Below, piece after piece: positions 32,230 to 40,462 of a stretch of DNA of 64,000 bases (its first letter is position 1; every line of letters starts with the position of its first letter). Under the pieces are notes generated by a model. That model saw only the letters and a list, made by a program, of their open reading frames with translations. It searched no databases and had not been told where the DNA came from. This DNA is from Haloferula sp. BvORR071. Its GTDB lineage: Bacteria; Verrucomicrobiota; Verrucomicrobiia; Verrucomicrobiales; Akkermansiaceae. The DNA lies in the NCBI RefSeq assembly GCF_000739615.1, contig NZ_BATP01000002.1:1-64000 (forward strand), in the 5' to 3' direction. The position numbers and the translations under genes are program-made.

Positions 32230-33051
32230 ATGGCGGGACCGGAACAAGCACGCTCATCACGCCGCGAACGCTGGCGGGAAATCGTCTTCGAGGCCGAGAC
32301 TCCGGAAGGCCGCCGCTTCGACGTGACCCTTCTCTGGTTCATCGGCTTGAGCGTGCTGGCCGTGGTCCTCGAGAGTGTGCCCTCGATCGCCGCGAAATAC
32401 GGCATCTTTCTCCGTACCATTGAGTGGATTTTTACCGGCATCTTCACGGTGGAATTCATCTTCCGGCTTTACGTGGTGCGCCACCCGCTGCGCTACGCCC
32501 GCAGCTTCTACGGAATCGTGGATATCCTCTCGGTGCTGCCAGCCTATCTGACCCTCTTCTTCCCGGGCTTCCAGTCCCTGCAGGTGATCCGGATCCTGCG
32601 CATGCTGCGGATGTTCCGGGTCTTCAAGATGGTCCGCCATGTCAATGGCGCCGAGCTGCTGGTCCGCGCCCTCTACGCCGCCCGGGCGAAAATCACCGTC
32701 TTCTTCAGCTTCATGCTGGCGATCACCGTCATTTTCGGGACCCTGATGTACCTCGTCGAGGGCCCGGAGAGCGGCTTCGACAGCATCCCGACCTCGATCT
32801 ACTGGGCGATAGTCACCATCACCACCCTCGGTTTCGGGGATATCACCCCGGACACGGTGCTGGGCCGGATGCTGACTTCCGTCCTTGTCCTGGTCGGCTA
32901 CGCCATCATCGCCGTCCCGACCGGGATCGTCAGCTCGGAAATCTCCAAGCTGGACGGCTGTGACGATACCGACGCCTGCCCCTCCTGCGGGGTCCACGGC
33001 CACCTCCCGGATGCCCGCTTCTGCCGCCGCTGCGGCGCTCCGATGGCATGA
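32230..33051 (+). CDS. Voltage-gated K+ channel with C-terminal zinc ribbon
   Basis: 273 residues from the ATG at 32230; the longer frame is antisense to tamB. Six membrane helices are visible. S4 is 'LQVIRILRMLRMFRVFKMVR' with regularly spaced Arg. The pore helix and filter are 'SIYWAIVTITTLGFGDITP', the K+ channel signature. S6 is 'LTSVLVLVGYAIIAVPTGIV'. After S6 the tail contains 'CPSCGVHGHLPDARFCRRCG', a four-cysteine zinc ribbon. It should conduct K+ across the inner membrane in response to voltage. The ribbon may bind metal or regulate assembly, which is inference. No partner gene adjoins. Confidence 0.88.
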   Translation: MAGPEQARSSRRERWREIVFEAETPEGRRFDVTLLWFIGLSVLAVVLESVPSIAAKYGIFLRTIEWIFTGIFTVEFIFRLYVVRHPLRYARSFYGIVDILSVLPAYLTLFFPGFQSLQVIRILRMLRMFRVFKMVRHVNGAELLVRALYAARAKITVFFSFMLAITVIFGTLMYLVEGPESGFDSIPTSIYWAIVTITTLGFGDITPDTVLGRMLTSVLVLVGYAIIAVPTGIVSSEISKLDGCDDTDACPSCGVHGHLPDARFCRRCGAPMA

Positions 33052-33239
33052 ATTGGCGGGCTTTTGCGGCCCCTGAGACCGCATCGTCAATACCGCGTGG
33101 GTACCCGCGACGGGAATCCTTTCCGATGCTTGGTCGGTAGGTTGACAAAGGGGGAGACGCTTGACCAATGTGCCAGAGCCGGGACGCGCACAATGCCGTC
33201 CCGACCTTTCAATTGATTTTCTAAAGGCCCCGAAAACCC

Positions 33240-34889
33240 GTGTTCTCTAACGAAGACTACCTGGCTGACCTGCTCGTCGAGGCAGGTGCCGTCGCACCCG
33301 AATCGGTTGATCAAGCCCGTCGCAAGGGCGGCTCGCTCATTGACCACCTTCTGGCAGATACCGATCTCTCGGAAACCACGGTCTGCGCCGTTTTGGCCCA
33401 GAATGCCGGGCTTGATACCGTCGATATCGGTGACATGGCGATCCCGCCGAACGTCGCCAGCGCGATCCCGGACGACATCGCCCGCCGCTATAAGGCCATT
33501 CCGGTCCACGATGACGGCGTCTACCTGACCGTTGCGGTCGTCGATCCCTTCAATTTCGATACGATGGACAGCCTGCCCCAGGTGCTGGGGCGGGAGGTTA
33601 ACTTTGTCTGCGCCCCGGCCAAGCAGGTCCGGAACATCCTCAAGGCGATCTACGGTGCCAATGATAGCGGCGGACTGGATATCTCCGGCGGCCACGAGGT
33701 CGAGTCTTCCGACAGCGACGCGCCGATCATCCGGTTGGTGCAGAACCTCCTGACGGAGGCCATGCGGAACCGCTGTTCGGACATTCACATCGAGCCCCTC
33801 GAGACCTCGGTCCGGATCCGCTATCGCATCGACGGCAAGCTGATCGAGGTGGACAACCACCCGAAAAAGCTGCTGCCGGCCATCATCGCCCGTCTCAAGG
33901 TGATGAGCGGCTCGATGTCGATCGCCGAAAAGCGCCTGCCGCAGGACGGCCGTATCCAGGTCAAGACCGCGGAGAAGGAAATCGACCTTCGTGTTTCTTC
34001 CGTCCCGTCAAACCACGGCGAGTCGATCGTCATGCGTATCCTTGACAAGTCGGCCCTTGTGCTCGGCTTGCCGGAACTGGGCTTCTTCTCGGACGACCAG
34101 GCGACTTTCGAGGGCCTGATCGGCCTGCCGGACGGCATCATTCTAGTCACCGGCCCCACCGGTTCCGGCAAGACCACCACGCTCTATGCCTGCTTGAACG
34201 TCATCAACAAGCCGGACAAGAAGATCATCACCGTGGAAGACCCGGTCGAATACGAGCTTCCCGGCATCAACCAGGTGATGGTCAAGACGGACATCGGCAT
34301 GACCTTCGCGGCGGCCCTTCGCGCCATGCTCCGCCAGGCGCCGAACATCATCATGATCGGGGAAATTCGTGACGCGGAAACGGCGAACATCGCCATCAAC
34401 GCGTCGCTTACCGGTCACTTGGTGCTCTCCACCCTCCACACCAACGATGCGCCCTCCGCAGTCGCCCGTCTCGCGGACATCGGCATCAAGCGCTTCCTCA
34501 TTGCTTCGGCGGTGCGCGCGGTGCTCGCCCAGCGTCTGGTCCGCAAGCTCTGCCCGGTCTGCAAGGCCCCGGTGGACCTGACCGACAAAGAGGCCCGCGC
34601 CCTGCGCTTCGACAACCGCGGCAGCGACACCTCCTCGGTCATGGGCCCGGTGGGCTGCGAAAAGTGCCGCGGCAACGGCTTCCGCGGCCGTGCCGGTATC
34701 TTCGAGCTTTTCCAGATCGACGACGAGGTGCGTCACATGATCAACGAAAACCTGACCTCCAGCCAACTGCGCAAGCGCGCCCGCGAACTGGGCATGCGCA
34801 CGCTGCGCGACGACGGGATCCGCAAGGTTCTCTCCGGCATGACCTCGGCCGATGAAGTCATCCACGTCACCATGTCCGACCTCGACTAA
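33240..34889 (+). CDS. GspE/PilB-type secretion ATPase 1
   Basis: 549 residues from a GTG at 33240. An N-terminal MshEN-like domain (about 1-135) precedes the bidomain motor: 'RCSDIHIEPLETSVRIRYRI' (N2), Walker A 'VTGPTGSGKTTTLYACL' about 302-318, Asp box and Walker B 'NIIMIGEIRDAETANIAI' near 369, and His box 'LTGHLVLSTLHTNDAP'. A tetracysteine zinc module is present ('KLCPVCKAP' and 'GCEKCRGNGF'), which marks assembly ATPases rather than PilT. It should power pseudopilus assembly. It is first of a four-gene operon with a second ATPase, GspF and GspG. Confidence 0.9.
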   Translation: MFSNEDYLADLLVEAGAVAPESVDQARRKGGSLIDHLLADTDLSETTVCAVLAQNAGLDTVDIGDMAIPPNVASAIPDDIARRYKAIPVHDDGVYLTVAVVDPFNFDTMDSLPQVLGREVNFVCAPAKQVRNILKAIYGANDSGGLDISGGHEVESSDSDAPIIRLVQNLLTEAMRNRCSDIHIEPLETSVRIRYRIDGKLIEVDNHPKKLLPAIIARLKVMSGSMSIAEKRLPQDGRIQVKTAEKEIDLRVSSVPSNHGESIVMRILDKSALVLGLPELGFFSDDQATFEGLIGLPDGIILVTGPTGSGKTTTLYACLNVINKPDKKIITVEDPVEYELPGINQVMVKTDIGMTFAAALRAMLRQAPNIIMIGEIRDAETANIAINASLTGHLVLSTLHTNDAPSAVARLADIGIKRFLIASAVRAVLAQRLVRKLCPVCKAPVDLTDKEARALRFDNRGSDTSSVMGPVGCEKCRGNGFRGRAGIFELFQIDDEVRHMINENLTSSQLRKRARELGMRTLRDDGIRKVLSGMTSADEVIHVTMSDLD

Positions 34890-34948
34890 GCCGGATCCGG
34901 CCAATCGTTCATCTCAAATTTCTAATCTCAGATTTCAAAACCCGGATC

Positions 34949-36622
34949 ATGGATAGCAACCAGATCGTCGAACTCTTCATCAGCCGCGGGCTCATCGACC
35001 GCTCGCTCGGCCAAGACATTCTCCACGAGGTGGAAAACAGCGGCAAGGAGGCCGCTGAAATCCTCGCCGACTTCCAGGTCATCAATCATCGCGACGACGT
35101 CTGGCCGGTGGTTGCCTCCGAGTTGGGGTCCCACCTAGTGGAACTGCGTAACTGGAATCCCTCCGAGCAACTGCTGGCGCTGGTTCCCGCCGGCATGGCC
35201 CGCCTGCACGGCGCGCTCCCGGTTCATTTCGATGCCGAGGGCCTGCACATCGCGCTGGTGGATCCGATGAATCCCCAGACCTTGGAAGACCTGCGCTTCG
35301 CCTTGGGCCGCGAGGTCGTCCTCGCGATTGCTCCGGACTACCTCGTAGAGCAGAAGATCAACGAGTGCTACGGTGGCGAGGGCAAGGCAATGGATGACAT
35401 CCTCCAGCAGCTCCAGACCGGCGTGGACGCCGCGATGAGCGCGGCGGACATGGAAGCGGAAGCCAACTCCGCACCGATCATCCGCTACGTGGATCTGGTG
35501 CTTTTCCAAGCTATCAAGGAGCGCGCCTCGGACATCCACTTCGAGCCCTTCGAAAAGGACTTCAAGATCCGCTACCGGGTGGACGGCTCGCTCTACGAAA
35601 TGGCCCCGCCGCCGGTGCATCTCGCCGTAGCGATCACTTCGCGTATCAAGGTGATGTCCAATATGAACATCGCCGAGCGTCGCGTCCCGCAGGACGGCCG
35701 TATCGTGAAGCAGGTGGGTGACCGTCAGGTGGACATGCGCGTTTCGACGCTGCCTACCCAATACGGCGAGTCTATCGTGCTCCGCGTTCTTGACCGCTCC
35801 TCGGTGAACCTCTCGCTGGAGGCGCTTGCGATGCCGCCGGCCATTTACGAATACATCTGCGACACGATCGAGAAGCCGAACGGGATCTTCATCGTCACGG
35901 GTCCGACCGGTGCGGGCAAGACCACGACGCTCTACGCCGCGTTGGCCCGGATCAACACCATCGATTCCAAGCTCCTCACCGCCGAGGATCCGGTGGAATA
36001 CGACATCGACGGGATCATCCAAATCCCGGTCAACGAGGCGATCGGCATGACCTTCCCCCGGGTTCTCCGAGCCTTCCTCCGCCAAGACCCGGACCGGATC
36101 ATGGTGGGGGAGATGCGTGACATGGATACCGCCCAGATCGCTATTCAGGCCTCGCTCACGGGTCACTTGGTGCTCTCCACCCTGCACACCAACGACGCAC
36201 CCGGCGCGGTGACCCGTCTGGTGGACATGGGCTGTGAGCCCTTCCTGGTGGCGGCTTCGCTCGAAGGCGTTCTTGCTCAGCGGCTTGTCCGAACCATTTG
36301 CAAGTCTTGCAAAGCCTCGTATGAGCCGAATGAGAGCATCCTGACCCAGCTGGGCATCGCCGTGCATGAGATCGGCGACAAGGATTTCTTCACCGGTCGC
36401 GGCTGCGAGGTTTGCGGCAACTCTGGCTACAAGGGCCGGAAGGGCCTTTACGAGCTGCTTGATATCACGGACCCGATCCGGGAACTAATCACTGACCGGG
36501 CGCCCTCGGTGGTGATCAAGCAGAAGGCGATGGAGCTGGGGATGCTGACCCTCCGCGAGGACGGCCTGCGGAACATTTACCTCGGCCACACCACCATCGA
36601 AGAAGTGCTGAAATACACCTGA
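34949..36622 (+). CDS. GspE/PilB-type secretion ATPase 2
   Basis: 557 residues, a paralogue of the gene just upstream, with the same layout: MshEN-like N-terminus (about 1-150), 'ERASDIHFEPFEKDFKIRYR', Walker A 'FIVTGPTGAGKTTTLYAALA' (about 312-331), Walker B 'DRIMVGEMRDMDTAQIAI' near 383, 'LTGHLVLSTLHTNDAPGAVT', and zinc module 'TICKSCKA' with 'GCEVCGNSGY'. Both copies look intact, so they may work as a pair or on different fibres. The 59-bp gap between them contains an AT-rich repeat-like word (ATCTCAAATTTCTAATCTCA), also seen in part near 44981. Confidence 0.9.
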   Translation: MDSNQIVELFISRGLIDRSLGQDILHEVENSGKEAAEILADFQVINHRDDVWPVVASELGSHLVELRNWNPSEQLLALVPAGMARLHGALPVHFDAEGLHIALVDPMNPQTLEDLRFALGREVVLAIAPDYLVEQKINECYGGEGKAMDDILQQLQTGVDAAMSAADMEAEANSAPIIRYVDLVLFQAIKERASDIHFEPFEKDFKIRYRVDGSLYEMAPPPVHLAVAITSRIKVMSNMNIAERRVPQDGRIVKQVGDRQVDMRVSTLPTQYGESIVLRVLDRSSVNLSLEALAMPPAIYEYICDTIEKPNGIFIVTGPTGAGKTTTLYAALARINTIDSKLLTAEDPVEYDIDGIIQIPVNEAIGMTFPRVLRAFLRQDPDRIMVGEMRDMDTAQIAIQASLTGHLVLSTLHTNDAPGAVTRLVDMGCEPFLVAASLEGVLAQRLVRTICKSCKASYEPNESILTQLGIAVHEIGDKDFFTGRGCEVCGNSGYKGRKGLYELLDITDPIRELITDRAPSVVIKQKAMELGMLTLREDGLRNIYLGHTTIEEVLKYT

Positions 36623-36705
36623 AACTGGCCATACCGTGAGAATTTTGAGTCGCCAGCTTGCATTTCGGCGATCACAGTCCAATCACTCGATTTAAAAACA
36701 ACCCC

Positions 36706-37995
36706 ATGCCCCAATTCCAATTCACCGCCGCCGATGCCAAGGGCGAGCAGATGTCCGGCACGATCGAATCGACGAACGAAGCTGAGGCCATCCAGCAACT
36801 CCGCTCCCAAGGCTACTACCCCTTGCAGGTTGTCGAGGCAGGCAAGGGTAAGCTCGCGAAGAAGGCCGCCAAGAAGGGCAAGCCAGCCAAGGGTGCCGTT
36901 GACAAGAGCAAGGGTACCACTGGCGGCCGCATCAAGCCGAAGCTGCTGATGATCTTCACCCGCCAGCTCGCGACCCTGATCGATTCGGGCCTGCCGTTGC
37001 TGCGCGGCCTGACCGTGCTGGCCAAGCAGGAGCCGAATCTCGTGCTCAAGGGCACCATCGGTGCCTTGGCGGACTCGGTGCAATCCGGTTCAACCTTCTC
37101 CGAAGCGCTGGCCCAGCACCCGAAGATCTTCAACAAGCTCTACGTGAACATGGTCAAGGCCGGTGAGCTTGGCGGTGTGCTCGAAGTCGTGCTCGTCCGT
37201 CTTGCGGAGTACCAGGAAAAGGCCCATAAGTTGAAGAACAAGATCGTCTCGGCGATGGTCTATCCGGTGATCGTGATGTTCATCGCCGTCGCCATCTTGA
37301 TCTTCCTGATGCTCTTCATCGTGCCGAAGTTCGAGTCGATGTTCCAAGAACTGGGCAGCGCCGAACTTCCGATGATCTCGCAGGTCGTCTTCGGCACCTC
37401 GAAGTTCTTCCTGAACGCGACGATCAAGCCGATCCCGAACGTTGTCTGGGTCTTCGTCGTCTTCGGTATCATTGCCTTCTTCTTCAACATGTGGGGCAAG
37501 ACCAAGGGCGGCCGCCGCACGATCGACTCCTTGAAGTTGAAGTTGCCGATCTTCGGTGACATCCAGCGCAAGTCGGCCATCGCCCGCTTCTCCCGCACGC
37601 TCGGCACCTTGGTGACCTCCGGTGTTCCGATCCTCCAAGCCCTCAACATTACCCGCGACACCGCCGGTAACGTCGTCGTTTCCGACGCTATCGAGAAGGT
37701 CCACGAGGCGGTCAAGGAAGGGGAATCGATCGTGACCCCGCTGCAGGCTGCCGGCAGCGTCTTCCCCTCGATGGTTATCTCGATGGTGGACGTGGGTGAA
37801 GAAACCGGCCAGCTCCCGGAAATGCTTCTGAAGGTGGCGGACGTCTACGACGATGAAGTGGACAACGCCGTGACTGCGCTTACCTCTATCTTGGAGCCGA
37901 TCATGATCGTCATCCTGGCCCTCGTTGTGGGTGCCGTGGTGTTCGCGCTGTTCCTGCCGCTGATCAAGATCATCTCCGAAATGGGCAACATGTAA
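36706..37995 (+). CDS. GspF/PilC-type inner-membrane platform protein
   Basis: 429 residues from the ATG at 36706. The N-terminus 'MPQFQFTAADAKGEQMSGTI' and a Lys/Ala/Gly-rich linker (about 50-80) precede two GspF domains. Each holds the family pattern ('FTRQLATLIDSGLPLLRGLT' and 'FSRTLGTLVTSGVPILQALN') and membrane helices ('MVYPVIVMFIAVAILIFLML', 'VWVFVVFGIIAFFF', 'IMIVILALVVGAVVFALFLP'). It should sit at the base of the pseudopilus and contact the ATPase. The Lys-rich linker is longer than in most GspF proteins. Confidence 0.92.
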   Translation: MPQFQFTAADAKGEQMSGTIESTNEAEAIQQLRSQGYYPLQVVEAGKGKLAKKAAKKGKPAKGAVDKSKGTTGGRIKPKLLMIFTRQLATLIDSGLPLLRGLTVLAKQEPNLVLKGTIGALADSVQSGSTFSEALAQHPKIFNKLYVNMVKAGELGGVLEVVLVRLAEYQEKAHKLKNKIVSAMVYPVIVMFIAVAILIFLMLFIVPKFESMFQELGSAELPMISQVVFGTSKFFLNATIKPIPNVVWVFVVFGIIAFFFNMWGKTKGGRRTIDSLKLKLPIFGDIQRKSAIARFSRTLGTLVTSGVPILQALNITRDTAGNVVVSDAIEKVHEAVKEGESIVTPLQAAGSVFPSMVISMVDVGEETGQLPEMLLKVADVYDDEVDNAVTALTSILEPIMIVILALVVGAVVFALFLPLIKIISEMGNM

Positions 37996-38057
37996 GGGCG
38001 ACAAGCGGGGCTCCGCTATCGGTCGCCCCGCACCCGCAAAAACCCGATCAATTACCC

Positions 38058-38615
38058 ATGAAAATCCAAAAGTCACGCCGCCCGGCCAAGGGCTTCAGCT
38101 TGATGGAGCTGGTGGTCGTTGTCTCCATCATCGTCGTGCTCGCAGCCCTGACCTTGGGCGCGCTCAATATGATCCGCGGCAAGCAAGCCCGGGACACGGC
38201 TCTGGTGCAGATCAATCTGCTCGCTCATGCCTTGGCGGATTACAATCTGGAGAACCGGACCTATCCGACCAACGCTGACCCCGAAGGGGCGAAGGGCGAT
38301 GAGGTGCTCTACAAGGCCCTCTTCTACGACGGTTTCGAGGCCAAGGAAAACGACCAGAAGGGCGGCGCAAGGATCTACTTGGCCGAACTCGACCCGCAGA
38401 ACAACACCAAGGGTGGTCAGGCTTGGATCCAAGGCACCGGTGCCCAAGCAAAGATCGTCGATCCCTGGGGGAATCCCTACCGTTATCGTTCCGGCGATTC
38501 GTCGGCTGCCAAAAACCCGGATTTCGACATCTGGTCGGCTGGCCCCGATGGCAAGACCAACACGGATCCCAAGAATGCCGCTTGCTTGGACGACATCAAG
38601 AATTGGTCGAACTGA
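38058..38615 (+). CDS. GspG-type major pseudopilin
   Basis: 185 residues. The prepilin cleavage and methylation motif 'AKGFSLMELVVVVSIIVVLA' (Gly before Phe, Glu at +5, long hydrophobic helix) lies at the N-terminus. The C-terminal half has the GspG-like pattern 'IVDPWGNPYRYRSG', 'FDIWSAGPDGKTNTD' with the calcium-site aspartates. It should be cut by a prepilin peptidase encoded elsewhere and polymerise into the pseudopilus. It ends the operon, just before a strong terminator. No GspD, C, K, L or M gene is nearby. Confidence 0.92.
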   Translation: MKIQKSRRPAKGFSLMELVVVVSIIVVLAALTLGALNMIRGKQARDTALVQINLLAHALADYNLENRTYPTNADPEGAKGDEVLYKALFYDGFEAKENDQKGGARIYLAELDPQNNTKGGQAWIQGTGAQAKIVDPWGNPYRYRSGDSSAAKNPDFDIWSAGPDGKTNTDPKNAACLDDIKNWSN

Positions 38616-38651
38616 GGACCTCCACGAGGACTTCTCTGGATGAATATTCTG

Positions 38652-38681
38652 CCGGCGGCCTTCGGGCCGCCGGTTTTGTTT
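38652..38681 (+). terminator. Intrinsic terminator of the pseudopilus operon
   Basis: CCGGCGGCC, loop TTCG, GGCCGCCGG, then TTTTGTTTT: a 9-bp perfect GC stem with a T-run, 36 bp after the gspG-like stop. This is a textbook rho-independent terminator. Confidence 0.9.
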
Positions 38682-38774
38682 TGGGAGCGCCGGAAATCCG
38701 CAGCAAGATATCCGCGTCTTGGCTTCGCTTTACGCTCGACGCGCGTGAATCGCGTGGCCTTTTTCGCCGCAGCA

Positions 38775-39512
38775 ATGAGCGACGAGATCGAACATACGCC
38801 CGCAGAGTCCGAAGTGCCGCCCGCCGCGAAGGTGGCCAAGAAGCGGCCCGCGGTCCGCAAGTCGTCCAAGCCGGCCGCCAAGGCCGCTGAAGAGAAATCC
38901 GCGCCGAAGGAAGCCGCACCAGAAGCGCCCCCTGCTCCTGCGCCCGCCTCTGTGGAAGTGGCTCCGCAACGGGAAGCCCCGGCACCCGCCGCCGAGCGCT
39001 CCGACGATTCTTCCGATGGGGGGCGCATCGCCTTCCTGGTTGAGACTCCTGCCCCGGAACCGGGCGGCGGCTCCAAGAAGCGCCGCCGCCGGAAGAAGAA
39101 GCACGGCCAGCAAGCGCAGGGCCAGGGCCAAGGACACCAGCAGCACCCGCACGCCGTGTCTGCTCCCGATGAAGCACCGGTCTCAGCCCCCGCGACAGCG
39201 GAGAGGGAGCGCGATCGCGACCGTGACCGGGATCGCGACCGTGACCGGGATCGCGACCGTGACCGGGATCGCGATCGGGGCCGCGATCGCGAAAGGGAGG
39301 CTGGCTCGCACTCCCAAGCCATGCACGCCTCACCCCGGCCCCAGCTCGATCCCGAGCAGGTTGCCCAGAAGGCATGGAAAATCTTCCAATCCGAAGTCGG
39401 CGAAGAAGGCCTTGCCTTGATCGACGATCACGACGCCCGGGAAATTTCGCGCCGCTGCTTCCGCCTTGCGGAGATCTTCCTGGAGGAAGCCGCCCGCCGC
39501 GCCTCCCGCTAA
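38775..39512 (+). CDS. Low-complexity Ala/Pro/Lys protein with Arg-Asp repeats, unknown
   Basis: 245 residues from the ATG at 38775; an earlier in-frame ATG would start inside the terminator region. Residues 1-140 are rich in Ala, Pro, Lys and Glu with basic clusters (KKRRRRKKKHGQ). Residues about 142-175 are an alternating Arg-Asp run. The last 55 residues form a likely helical domain ('QVAQKAWKIFQSEVGEEGLA', 'REISRRCFRLAEIFLEEAAR'). RD/RE dipeptide repeats occur in RNA-binding proteins, so nucleic-acid binding is a guess. The family is unknown to me. Confidence 0.6.
   Translation: MSDEIEHTPAESEVPPAAKVAKKRPAVRKSSKPAAKAAEEKSAPKEAAPEAPPAPAPASVEVAPQREAPAPAAERSDDSSDGGRIAFLVETPAPEPGGGSKKRRRRKKKHGQQAQGQGQGHQQHPHAVSAPDEAPVSAPATAERERDRDRDRDRDRDRDRDRDRDRDRGRDREREAGSHSQAMHASPRPQLDPEQVAQKAWKIFQSEVGEEGLALIDDHDAREISRRCFRLAEIFLEEAARRASR
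39213..39266 (+). repeat. Three exact 18-bp tandem repeats inside the Arg-Asp gene
   Basis: The unit GATCGCGACCGTGACCGG occurs three times back to back (39213, 39231, 39249) and continues in degenerate form. The unit is a multiple of three, so gains or losses lengthen or shorten the Arg-Asp run by six residues without breaking the frame. Confidence 0.85.
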
Positions 39513-39537
39513 GCGTTTAGACCGGGGGAAGGGGAGC

Positions 39538-40071
39538 TTAGCAGCTCGTTTTCCCCAATTTTTCCCGCAGGTCCCGGGCAAGATCACTCTTGCCCGTGGC
39601 CTCAGCGAGAGCGATCCGCGAGCGGAGGACTTCTGGTCGCTCGCGTTCGGCGGAACTCATGCCGTCGAGAATGGCTATCGCCTGTCCGTGATCGCCAATG
39701 GCCAGCGCGCCCTCCAGTAGGTCGGCCTCCGCCACGGTGCCAGGCTCCAAGGGCTTGTTGGGATAGATTGCCCAGCGGGCTTGGTCGGGTAGGCCGGCCG
39801 GAGCGTCTTGGACCTGCTCCAAGTAGACCAGTTCGTCACCCTCTCGCATTTGGCGCCACTGGTTGAGCGTCAGCACGATCACAAAGCCGAGAATGAAGAA
39901 GCTGGTCTCGAGGATGAAAGGGGTGGTGAGGAGGCCCAGAACCCGCGCAAAAAATTCCCCGGCAAGCCCCGGCAAATGAGCCGCGGCAGCCATCCCCAAC
40001 AAGGAAAGCGCGACAATTCCCAGAATCACCAACGCTACTATCACCTGCTTCCGGCGTTCGTGCTGTGCCAT
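39538..40071 (-). CDS. Membrane protein with tetratricopeptide-like tail, unknown
   Basis: 177 residues from the ATG at 40071; the frame also has a Met six codons earlier. Two membrane helices are clear: 'KQVIVALVILGIVALSLLGM' (about 8-27) and 'FILETSFFILGFVIVLTLNQ' (about 51-70). The rest is soluble and helical, with a TPR-like pair 'EADLLEGALAIGDHGQAIAI' and 'VLRSRIALAEATGKSDLARD'. It converges on the Arg-Asp repeat gene with a 25-bp gap. Role unknown. Confidence 0.65.
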   Translation of the reverse strand: MAQHERRKQVIVALVILGIVALSLLGMAAAAHLPGLAGEFFARVLGLLTTPFILETSFFILGFVIVLTLNQWRQMREGDELVYLEQVQDAPAGLPDQARWAIYPNKPLEPGTVAEADLLEGALAIGDHGQAIAILDGMSSAERERPEVLRSRIALAEATGKSDLARDLREKLGKTSC

Positions 40072-40173
40072 CTCGGGAAGACGATGCACCGGCTTCGGCT
40101 TGGATGCGAACCGGAATATTTTTTAAATTAAGTTGATTATTTCTAAAAATTTAGATTCTCTCGGAAGGTCTTC

Positions 40174-40395
40174 ATGTCCTTCGAGCGGATCAGACTCATC
40201 GGCGTTGCCGTACTTTGCGTTACCCTGACCTTGGCGGTCCGGCGCACGCTCGCGGAGTCGTCGCGTGAATCCGCAGACCATTCGGTCCTCCCGGTCTCTA
40301 CGATGCACGAGGACAGTGCGGTCTGGACGATTCCAGTGGAGATCGTCGAAGCCGGGGGAACCCCGCGGCTTCACCAGGTGCCGCTGCGGAATTGA
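40174..40395 (+). CDS. Small exported or membrane protein, unknown
   Basis: 73 residues. The start 'RIRLIGVAVLCVTLTLAVRR' looks like a signal or anchor sequence. The remainder is short and polar. Upstream (40106-40160) is a very AT-rich stretch that could hold divergent promoters for this gene and the membrane protein on the other strand. A frame on the opposite strand (40123-40374) is also open, so this call is tentative. Confidence 0.42.
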   Translation: MSFERIRLIGVAVLCVTLTLAVRRTLAESSRESADHSVLPVSTMHEDSAVWTIPVEIVEAGGTPRLHQVPLRN

Positions 40396-40462
40396 GGAGA
40401 CCGTGGCAAATCCACGCCGTTGCGGTTGATATTGCCCGGCCCAGACGTTAGACCCGCCGGTG

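Noticed and set aside
35135-36367. 410-residue minus-strand frame opposite the second secretion ATPase
   Set aside because: It is a shadow of a conserved ATPase; no signal or domain.
40123-40374. 83-residue minus-strand frame
   Set aside because: It lacks a signal or domain, and the opposite frame has a better signal-like start.
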